The notes below the pieces were generated by a model. That model had not been told where the DNA came from. It did no database searches and saw nothing but the letters and a program-made list of their open reading frames with translations. Shown one piece after another: positions 1-6,782 of a stretch of 64,000 nucleotides of DNA. The stretch comes from Myxococcales bacterium (GTDB lineage Bacteria; Myxococcota; Bradymonadia; UBA7976; UBA1532): the NCBI GenBank assembly GCA_020633515.1, contig JACKDM010000010.1, positions 42,342 to 106,341 of the forward strand. The letters run 5' to 3'. The position numbers and the translations under genes are program-made. The first letter of the stretch is position 1. Each line of letters begins with the position of its first letter.

Positions 1-2266
1 CCTGCTCGATGGCGGCCTCGACCTCGGCGCGGCGGGCGGTCGAGAGCGCGGCGACCGCCTGCCGGCGGATGTGCTCGGCCTCGGCCTGCTCGCGGCGGGC
101 GAGCGCGAGGCCGTCGAGCAGGTCGAGCGCGGTCTGCCAGTCCTTCTGCCGGATCGCCTCGCGGGCCTTGGGCACGTTCTGCTTGGCGAGCTCGACGTGG
201 TCGCGCACCGCGCCGTAGTGCTCGATGAGCGCCTCGAACTCGTCGCGCTCGTCGCCGTGCAGGCGGTCGACGAGCGCGCGGGCGACCTGCACGACGGCGT
301 CGTAGTCCTGCCGCTGCTCGTACTGCTCGATCTGGTTCAAGGCGCGGCGGCGCTCGGCGATGAGCGCGAGCTCGGCGAAGGCGCCGTCGTGGGCGGCGTA
401 GGGCTCGCAGAGCTCGAGGGCGCGCTCGGGGTCTTGCGCGAGGAGCTTGCGGGCGAGCGCGAGCGCCTCGTCGCGCTGGATCTCGAACTGGAAGTCCTGC
501 TTGCTCGCGGCGATGTCGGCGCGGCGCTCGGGGACCTCCTCGGCGAGCGCGTCGAGGAGCGCGCGCACCTCTTCGAGGCGGCCCTGTTTGGCGAGCTTCT
601 CGGCGCGGGCGAGCTCCTTGTCGCAGCGTTCGAGGCGGGCTTCGAGGGCGTTGGCCTGCTCGGCGAGCTCGGCGGCCTCGCCGCGCAGCTCCGAGATGCC
701 GGGCGGGGTGCCGGTGACCTCGGCCATCTCCTCTTCGAGCTGCTCGATCGACTCGCGGATCGCGCGGACGCGCTCGATGTTGGGGTGGATGTCGCCGAGG
801 CGGGTGGTGAGCAGGCGCACCTTGGCGCGGAACGGCGAGAGCCAGCGCTGGAGCACGGTCGAGCGGAGGCGTTCGAGGGTGTCGGCGCTCGGGCCCTGGC
901 CGGCGATGCCGAGGTCGAGCTCGTTGAGCGCCTGCTCGAAGCGGCCCTCGTCGAGCAACAGCCGGATGCGATCGGTCAGCGCCGCCTCACGGGCGCGCTT
1001 CTCGACGGCCTCGGTCAGCTCGCCGAAGCGCTCTTCGAGGCGCTCGCTGAACTCGTTCTCGAGGAGGTGCCACCAGTCGCGGCGCTGGCTGAGGCGCTTG
1101 ACCGCGGCCTCGACGTTGCCGTGCGCGTCGACGAGGCGCTCGGCGTCGGTGAGGTGCTTGCTGACGACGGCGCGGACCTTGGGGCGCACCCGCATGGTGA
1201 GGGTGTGGATCGCCTGGTCGACGGGGACGAGGTCGGGGCCGTCGAAGCGCACCATGCGCTCGCCGCGGGCGCGGCGCGACTCGTAGTCTTCGAGGGCGCG
1301 CAGGTTGGGCCCGAGCTCGTCGAGCGCGCCCATCGTCGAGATCTCGTCCTGCGCGCGCTCCTCGGTCTGGATGCGGCGGTCGACGCCGTCGCGCTCGCGG
1401 CGGAGCTCGTCGATGTCGATGAGGTCCTGGAAGTGCGGGGCGTCGTCGAGGAGCGCGTCGAAGATCGAGCGGGCGTCGCGCAGCGACTCGAGGAAGGCGC
1501 CGGGCTTGACGAGCGAGCGGGCGTCGCGGAGCCGGGCGCGGAAGCGCTCGCGCTCCTCGTGGCGGCGGCGGGCGGAGGCGAGGTCGGCGTCGCAGAGCGC
1601 GAGGCGCTGGGGGTCGTGCTTGGCGCGGCTGAGCTTGTGCAGGGTCTGCTCGGCGGCGTCGAAGTCGCCGACCTGGAGCGCGCCTTCGAACTGGCGGAGG
1701 AGCTGGGGGAAGCGCATCTCCTGGCGTTCGAGCACGGCGTTGTGGAGGAGGCCGAGGATCGGCTCGTCCATGCCCTTGAGCTCGAGCGAGAGCGAGTCGA
1801 TGACCTCCTGGTAGCGCTCGTCGTTGAGCGGGCCGACGTAGTCGGTGCCGACGATGCGGCTCGCCTCCTGCGCGAGCTCGATGAGGGGGTTGTCGCTGCG
1901 GCGGCCGAGGAGCGCCTGCACGACGGCGGAGAAGTTGCCCTTGTCGGCCGCGCCGGGCAGCGGCTTGTCGATCGAGCCGGGGCCGGTGCCGGGCGAGGTG
2001 TCGACGGTGCGGCGGTCGGGGAGGCGGAAGTTGCCGGTGTGGCCGGGGCCGCCCTGCACCATCGACTTGCGGGCGCGGGGCACGGCGGGCGGACGGGCGG
2101 CGGCGGCCGCGGCGGCGGCGGAGCCGGGGCGGCTGAGCGAGGCGCGGTCCATCAGCGCCGCGCCGGGCGTGCGGGGCGGCGGGGTCTCTTCTTCACCCTC
2201 GCCGGCCTTGGTGCCGCGCCGGTAGTTCTGGAAGAGCCGCGCGCGGCTGTTCTGATTGTCGTCCAT
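1..2266 (-). CDS. Large helical/coiled-coil protein of unknown function, 3' end beyond the window
   Basis: Reading leftwards from an ATG at 2266 gives 755 uninterrupted codons that run off the window edge. The ATG is preceded by a purine-rich GAGGAAGAG ribosome binding site. About the first 110 residues are Pro/Ala/Arg-rich low complexity with no signal peptide or membrane segment; the rest is regular Leu/Glu/Arg/Ala amphipathic helix, resembling degenerate TPR or other helical repeats (pieces such as QALNELDLGIAG and EVRALLDALAEEVPE recur in style). I do not recognise the family. It follows the divergent-kinase operon on the same strand after a hairpin, so it may be a cytoplasmic partner of that system; this is inference from position only. 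A long plus-strand frame over the same bases is an antisense shadow. Confidence 0.8.
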   Translation of the reverse strand, partial: MDDNQNSRARLFQNYRRGTKAGEGEEETPPPRTPGAALMDRASLSRPGSAAAAAAAARPPAVPRARKSMVQGGPGHTGNFRLPDRRTVDTSPGTGPGSIDKPLPGAADKGNFSAVVQALLGRRSDNPLIELAQEASRIVGTDYVGPLNDERYQEVIDSLSLELKGMDEPILGLLHNAVLERQEMRFPQLLRQFEGALQVGDFDAAEQTLHKLSRAKHDPQRLALCDADLASARRRHEERERFRARLRDARSLVKPGAFLESLRDARSIFDALLDDAPHFQDLIDIDELRRERDGVDRRIQTEERAQDEISTMGALDELGPNLRALEDYESRRARGERMVRFDGPDLVPVDQAIHTLTMRVRPKVRAVVSKHLTDAERLVDAHGNVEAAVKRLSQRRDWWHLLENEFSERLEERFGELTEAVEKRAREAALTDRIRLLLDEGRFEQALNELDLGIAGQGPSADTLERLRSTVLQRWLSPFRAKVRLLTTRLGDIHPNIERVRAIRESIEQLEEEMAEVTGTPPGISELRGEAAELAEQANALEARLERCDKELARAEKLAKQGRLEEVRALLDALAEEVPERRADIAASKQDFQFEIQRDEALALARKLLAQDPERALELCEPYAAHDGAFAELALIAERRRALNQIEQYEQRQDYDAVVQVARALVDRLHGDERDEFEALIEHYGAVRDHVELAKQNVPKAREAIRQKDWQTALDLLDGLALARREQAEAEHIRRQAVAALSTARRAEVEAAIEQ

Positions 2267-2300
2267 CTCTTCCTCGCGCTCCGGGGCATCCCACCCGCGG

Positions 2301-2329
2301 AAAACGGCCCGGCCCTGCCGGGCAGGGCC
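2301..2329 (-). terminator. Hairpin with short T run between the AAAEK ORF and the helical protein
   Basis: Bases 2311-2329 are a near-perfect palindrome (GGCCCTGCC/GGCAGGGCC, 9 pairs around one base, or 7 pairs with a 5-base loop). On the minus strand it is followed after six bases by TTTT (2304-2301). It begins inside the stop codon of the upstream ORF. The T run is short, so it may be a partial terminator or attenuator rather than a strong one. Confidence 0.4.
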
Positions 2330-2823
2330 TACCACTCGTCGGTGAGGTAGCTCGGCTTCTTCCCGTCGTCGGGCTTGGGCTTCGGCGGATCCGGCTTGTC
2401 GTCGTCCGGCTTGGGCTTGGGCTTGGGCGTCGGCGTCGGCGTCTTGTCGCGGTTGGCCTTCTCGCGGGCGAGCTGCTCGCGGAGCTGGCGGGCGCGCTCT
2501 TCGGCGAGGCGCTGCATGCGCTGGTCTTCGGTCTCGCGGGGCGTGCGGCGCACCGGCCGGGGCCGCGGGTTGGCCTTCTCGGCGGCGGCCCTCTCGGCGG
2601 CGGCCTTCTCGGCGGCGGCCTTCTCGGCGGCGGCCTGCTCGGCGGCGGCCTTCTCGGCGGCGGCCTTCTCCGCGGCGGCCTTCTCGGCGGCGGCGCGCTC
2701 GGCGGCGGCCTTCTCCGCGGCGGCCTTCTCGGCGGCGGCGCGCTCGGCGGCGGCCGGGTCGACGGCGGGCGGGAGCGTGCCGGCGGGCGTGCCGCCGGTC
2801 GCCGGGCCGGGCGGCGGCGTCAC
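2329..2823 (-). CDS. AAAEK-repeat protein or frameshifted tail of the kinase-like protein
   Basis: A 164-codon frame starts at a GTG (2823) that overlaps the TGA of the kinase-like gene as GTGA. It encodes a Pro/Gly-rich start, then about a dozen tandem AAAEK/AAAER pentapeptides (nucleotides about 2581-2755, a 15-bp DNA repeat), a basic helical stretch, a KPKPKPDDDKPDPPKPKPDD segment and the end SYLTDEW. It has no signal peptide or membrane segment of its own. Because the preceding protein stops about 20 residues after its trans-membrane helix, this frame looks like the missing extracytoplasmic tail read in the -1 frame. It is therefore a translationally coupled ORF, a frameshift product, or the effect of one wrong base in the sequence. 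Confidence 0.5.
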   Translation of the reverse strand: MTPPPGPATGGTPAGTLPPAVDPAAAERAAAEKAAAEKAAAERAAAEKAAAEKAAAEKAAAEQAAAEKAAAEKAAAERAAAEKANPRPRPVRRTPRETEDQRMQRLAEERARQLREQLAREKANRDKTPTPTPKPKPKPDDDKPDPPKPKPDDGKKPSYLTDEW

Positions 2824-5291
2824 CGCGGGGCGCTGGCCGCGCCCGCGGCGCCGATCGGCTCGACCGGGCCGACCGGCTCTTTCGGCCGCAGCAGCAGCCA
2901 CGCGAGCACCACCACGAGCACCACCGCGATCGAGGCGGCGATCCAGACCGTCTTCGATCCGCTCGCCGGCGCGGTCGGGCGCGCGGGCGGCGGGGTGCGG
3001 CGCACCGGCGGCTCGGGCTGCCGCGCGGGCGCGGTCGCCGGCGGCGGCGCGAGCTCGGTGGGGACCCGGTTGGGGATCGTGCGCGCGTCGGAGATCGCGG
3101 CGCCGGCGGGCGGCAGGATCGCGGCGACGGCGGGGGTGCTGAGCGGGTCGAGCACGCGGCGGGCGGCCTGCACGTCGGGGTCGTCGCCGCGGCGCTGCTC
3201 GGCCTCGTCGAGCTCGGCGCGCAGCTCGGCCATCAGCCGCTTGACGGTCGGGTCCTCGGGGCGGCGGCGCTGGAGGCGGGTCAAGAGCTCGGCGCGGCCG
3301 GCGAGGCCGGTGTCGGGGCCGAGCTTCTCGATGCCGCGCACATACAGCGACAGCGTCTGGTGGGTCTCGCTCGCGCGCTCGGTGCGCTCGAGGAAGCGGC
3401 GGCGCCACGTCTTGAGCGCGTCGACGGCCTCGGTCGCCCAGCCGCGGTCGAGGTCGGTGTCGCGCAGCGCGTCGGTGATCTGGCGGCAGTGGTCGCCGAT
3501 CGCGTCGGCGTCGCTGCGGACCTGATCGGCGGCGGCGCGATCGGTGGTGGCGAGGCGGGCGTCGAGGTTCTCGATGATGCGGTCGAAGGTCTTCTCGGCG
3601 CGGTTGAGCGGGAAGCAGCCGCGCTGCGCGGCGGAGAGCTCCATCGCGTGCAGGAGCGCCGGCATGACGTCGGCGACCGGCGGGCGGGTGTCGGCGGCCG
3701 GGGTGTCGGTGTCGTCCCAGGCGCGGCCGAGCGCTTCGAGCGCGGCGACGCGGGTGTCGCCCTGCGCGGCCTGCGCGAGCCCCTCGATGCTGAGGCGGCC
3801 CTGGCGGGCGTAGCGGCGGCGGGCGGCCTGCACGGCGAGCTCGGTCTGGTCGACCTCGGTCTTGCGCGCGGCGGGCGCGGGCAGCGCGGCGAACTGCTCG
3901 CGCAGCATGGGGAACCGCTCGAGGAGCTTGTCCTGGTAGCGGACCTTGCTCAGTTCGGCGAGGCCCTCGGCGAGCAGCGCGCGGGCGCGGTCGCGGTCGC
4001 CGCCGTCGAGCGCGGCGAGCCCGGCGCGGCCGTCGCGCAGGCCCTTGGCCTCGTGTTCGAGGTCTTGCAGCAGCGAGCTGATCGCGGGGTGGTCGCCGAG
4101 CTGGGCGCGCAGCGCGCCGATGCGGCGGGCGGCGTCGTCCCATTCGAGGCGGGCGAGCTTGCGCGCGATCTCGAGCGCCTCGCCGGCATAACCGGGCGCG
4201 CGGCGGGCGACCGAGGCGAGCGAGCGCAGGCGGTAGATCTCGAGGCTCTTGCCGACATCGAAGCCGCCGGTCTCGTCGGCGGTCTTCACGCAGCTCCACA
4301 GCCGCGCGATGGTCTGCCCCTCGGGGCCGGCGAGCTCCTCGGCCTGCCCGAGCAGCCCGCGGGCGTCGAGCATGAGCGCAAAGGCCCGCGTCGTCAGCGC
4401 GATCTCGGCGGCGGCCGCGGCCTGATCGGCGAGCGCGATGCGGTCGTCGTCGTCGCTCTCGCGGGCGTCGAGCAGGCAGGCGCGCACGAAGTCGAGCAGG
4501 TTCTCGGGCTGGTCGCCGAGCATCGCCTCGACGGCCATGAGCGTGGAGAGGAACTCGTCGAGGTTCTGCCCCTCGGGGTGGGCGACGAGGTCTTCGAGCG
4601 AGAGCCGCAGCGCGCGGTAGTAGCGGCTCCAGCGCGCGGGCGGGTCGTAGATGCGGCCGCTCCACTCGCTGACGGTCTCGCCGCCGGCGAGGAGCGCGTC
4701 GAGGTAGCTCGCGGTGGTGCGCAGGTCGGCGGGGAGCCAGCCGGTCTCGGGGAGGCGGCTGTCGGCGACGACGTTCCAGTCGAGGATGACGACGCGGCCC
4801 GAGACGTGGTCCCAGAAGATCGCGTCGCTCTTGAGGTCCTGGGCGCGCAGCCCGAGCGCGCCGGCGACGCGGAGCGCCTCGCCGACGCGGAGCGTGATCG
4901 AGACCGCCTGCTCGGGGCGCACGATCTGGCGGTTGGAGAAGAGGCGCGCGAGCGGGCGGCCGGGCGCGACCTCCATCACGAAGAAGCGCTCGCCGGGGTC
5001 GCGGTCGAGCACGGTGGGGAACGCCGACTGGCTGTCGGGGCGGTCGGGGAAGAGCTCGCGCTCCTTGCGGCGCAGGGCCTGGAGGCGGTCGGCCTCCTCC
5101 ATGAAGGCGCGGGGCGAGAGGGTGATGTTGTCCTTCATCGCCTTGATCGCGACCTGGTCGCCGCCGGGGTCGGTGGCGAGGAGGACGCGGGCGGTGTGGC
5201 CCTCGCCGAGCACCCGGACGGGGGCGTAGCGGCGGTCGTCGGCGTAGAGGACGCGCAGCCCGTCGGCGGCGTCGGTGTTCGTGCGTGCCAT
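2820..5291 (-). CDS. Divergent Ser/Thr kinase-like protein (probable pseudokinase) with C-terminal membrane helix
   Basis: This is 823 aa from ATG 5291, which overlaps the previous stop as TGATG. Residues about 10-270 have a bacterial eukaryotic-like kinase layout: a glycine loop VLGEGHTARVLL, the lysine strand VAIKAMK, a catalytic-loop equivalent RAQDLKSDAIFW and a DFG-equivalent VILDWNVVAD. The His of HRD, the Asn that should follow DLK, and the Phe-Gly of DFG are all replaced, so phosphotransfer may be lost or altered. A long helical middle follows, then a Pro-rich linker and one membrane helix (about residues 782-801, WIAASIAVVLVVVLAWLLL). It is probably a membrane-anchored signalling scaffold. 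It is co-transcribed with the genes on both sides. The frame ends abruptly after the membrane helix. Confidence 0.85.
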   Translation of the reverse strand: MARTNTDAADGLRVLYADDRRYAPVRVLGEGHTARVLLATDPGGDQVAIKAMKDNITLSPRAFMEEADRLQALRRKERELFPDRPDSQSAFPTVLDRDPGERFFVMEVAPGRPLARLFSNRQIVRPEQAVSITLRVGEALRVAGALGLRAQDLKSDAIFWDHVSGRVVILDWNVVADSRLPETGWLPADLRTTASYLDALLAGGETVSEWSGRIYDPPARWSRYYRALRLSLEDLVAHPEGQNLDEFLSTLMAVEAMLGDQPENLLDFVRACLLDARESDDDDRIALADQAAAAAEIALTTRAFALMLDARGLLGQAEELAGPEGQTIARLWSCVKTADETGGFDVGKSLEIYRLRSLASVARRAPGYAGEALEIARKLARLEWDDAARRIGALRAQLGDHPAISSLLQDLEHEAKGLRDGRAGLAALDGGDRDRARALLAEGLAELSKVRYQDKLLERFPMLREQFAALPAPAARKTEVDQTELAVQAARRRYARQGRLSIEGLAQAAQGDTRVAALEALGRAWDDTDTPAADTRPPVADVMPALLHAMELSAAQRGCFPLNRAEKTFDRIIENLDARLATTDRAAADQVRSDADAIGDHCRQITDALRDTDLDRGWATEAVDALKTWRRRFLERTERASETHQTLSLYVRGIEKLGPDTGLAGRAELLTRLQRRRPEDPTVKRLMAELRAELDEAEQRRGDDPDVQAARRVLDPLSTPAVAAILPPAGAAISDARTIPNRVPTELAPPPATAPARQPEPPVRRTPPPARPTAPASGSKTVWIAASIAVVLVVVLAWLLLRPKEPVGPVEPIGAAGAASAPR

Positions 5292-5767
5292 CAGCTCACC
5301 GCCGCTTCGGCGCCACGCTTGACGTCGTAGTCGATCACGAGGTCGCCGACCCGCTCGTGCTGGCCCGGTTCGAGGCGGCCGGCGACGACCTCGCGGGTCT
5401 GGCCGCCCTTGTCGAAGCGCAAGGTCACCTCGACCGCCCGGCCGAAGCCGCGCTTGATGACGAGGCCGGTGAGCAGCCCCTCGCGTGAGGGGACCGGGTC
5501 GAGCTCACCCTGGCTCTGCCAGCTCCGGGCGGCGGCGAGGCTGCTCGACGCGAAGACGCTCGGGCCGAAGGCGTCGCGGATGACGAGGCGGCCGGCGAGC
5601 GGCCGCAGGCGCGGCAGGAAGGCGCCGGCGAGGCCGATGACGACGAAGGTGACGGCGACGACGAGCAGGGCGGTCATGCCGCCGCTCTCGGCCCCCTCGC
5701 TCTGGGCCGACGCCGCGAAGGGCGCGGCGAGGATCACCGCCGGCGCCATCAAGACGGTCGAGCGCAC
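5291..5767 (-). CDS. Small membrane or exported protein, first gene of the kinase-like operon
   Basis: This is 158 aa from GTG 5767 with a GGAGG site 5 bases upstream; the next ATG is too far from that site. Residues 1-22 form a signal peptide ending ASA-Q, and a second hydrophobic helix (TALLVVAVTFVVIGLAGAFL) follows at about 32-51. The C-terminal half resembles a small beta domain (VEVTLRFDKGGQTREV, VGDLVIDYDV). I do not recognise the family; an FHA-like or periplasmic sensor role would be a guess. The stop overlaps the kinase-like start, which indicates coupled translation. Confidence 0.75.
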   Translation of the reverse strand: MRSTVLMAPAVILAAPFAASAQSEGAESGGMTALLVVAVTFVVIGLAGAFLPRLRPLAGRLVIRDAFGPSVFASSSLAAARSWQSQGELDPVPSREGLLTGLVIKRGFGRAVEVTLRFDKGGQTREVVAGRLEPGQHERVGDLVIDYDVKRGAEAAVS

Positions 5768-5821
5768 TCGCTCCTCCCTGGGCTACGGACCGACCATGGC
5801 GGCCGGCTCCGACCACCGGCC

Positions 5822-5850
5822 ATCACACGGGAGATCCCGGCTGTTGTCAA
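5822..5850 (-). promoter_or_regulatory. Sigma-70-type promoter for the kinase-like operon
   Basis: On the minus strand TTGACA (5850-5845) is followed by exactly 17 bases and TGTGAT (5827-5822). This predicts a start site near 5815 and a leader of about 48 bases before the GTG at 5767. A perfect -35 box is rare in DNA this GC-rich, which makes a chance match less likely. Confidence 0.5.
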
Positions 5851-5936
5851 CTTGGGCGGTGGGTCGCGACGGGCGCGCATCGCGGGCGAAGACGCAGGGT
5901 TGCCCACGCCGGGGCGCCTGCGTCACCATCGCGGCC

Positions 5937-6782
5937 ATGAAGCGACACCCTCCGCTGACATTCGCGCTCTCTCTCGTGCTGTCGTCGACGCTCGCCGCTT
6001 GCGGGGGCGCGTCGACGTCTCCCCCGCCGGCGCCGGCCGGGGGCGGGCTCTCGGCCCACCTCCGCGACACCCTCCCGGCAGATGCCGCGTCGACGGCGCT
6101 GGTGTCCCTCGCCGTCTTCACCCCCGAGCCGACGCCCGAGGTCGCCGCGGTCGAGGCGCGGGTCGCCGGCTTCACCCCGCCGGCCGAGCTCGCCGACTTC
6201 GCCGCGCGCGCCAGGGCCGGGACCGGGCTGCTCTACGTGCCGGCGCCGGTCGACGCCGACCTGCCGCTCGACGTCGAGGGCATCGCGAGCGCGGCCGGCG
6301 AGGCGGGCGACGCGGTGCGAGCGGCGCGCTCGGTGGTCTTCGTGCGCTACGCCGGCAAGCCGCTCGCCGACGACGCCCACCTCCGCGCGGCGGCGCTCGC
6401 GGCGGCGGCGATCGCGGCCGACGCGCGGCACGTCGTCGTCGACCTCGGCAGCCGCCGCGTCTTCGATCACGCCGCGTGGCGCAGCTTCCTCGCGAGCGAC
6501 GACTGGCTCGCGCAGCAGGTCGTCATCGACGCCGAGCAGGGCACCGCGCCGGGCACGGTCACCTTCTACACCCGCGGCATGGCGCGCTTCGGGCAGCCCG
6601 ATCTGGAGTGGAGCGGCGTGCCGGAGGCCGAGGCGCGGCCGGCGTTCGAGAAGTTCCAGGCGATGTACCGCGCGCTGCGGGCGCACGGCCCGGCGAAGGC
6701 GGGCGACGTCGTCGACGGGGTGACGCTGCGCCCCTGCACCCGACCCGCGGTGGCGATCGAGCGGGCGTGCGTCGGCATGTGA
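5937..6782 (+). CDS. DUF4261-like lipoprotein
   Basis: This is 281 aa from ATG 5937. The N-terminus is a lipoprotein signal with lipobox LAAC (cleavage before the Cys at about residue 22), followed by a Ser/Pro/Gly spacer. The C-terminal part has FYTRGMARFGQPDLEWSG and a closing DGVTL, which resemble the TxGMxxFGxxElE core I associate with DUF4261; the role of that domain is not known to me. It is divergent from the kinase-like operon, and its TGA overlaps a GTG of the next gene as GTGA. Confidence 0.75.
   Translation: MKRHPPLTFALSLVLSSTLAACGGASTSPPPAPAGGGLSAHLRDTLPADAASTALVSLAVFTPEPTPEVAAVEARVAGFTPPAELADFAARARAGTGLLYVPAPVDADLPLDVEGIASAAGEAGDAVRAARSVVFVRYAGKPLADDAHLRAAALAAAAIAADARHVVVDLGSRRVFDHAAWRSFLASDDWLAQQVVIDAEQGTAPGTVTFYTRGMARFGQPDLEWSGVPEAEARPAFEKFQAMYRALRAHGPAKAGDVVDGVTLRPCTRPAVAIERACVGM

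Noticed and set aside
71..2350. 759-codon plus-strand ORF
   Set aside because: Antisense shadow of the minus-strand helical protein: composition is Val/Ala/Leu/Gly-Glu low complexity with no motif, while the minus strand has a ribosome binding site and normal helical sequence.
2581..2755. Possible non-coding 15-bp satellite
   Set aside because: The repeat is in frame as AAAEK/AAAER within a coding frame ending in a plausible tail.
5852..6778. Upstream extension of the Omp85 frame to 1108 codons
   Set aside because: It overlaps the lipoprotein gene in another frame and is Arg-rich without domains; the lipoprotein frame has a signal peptide and lipobox.
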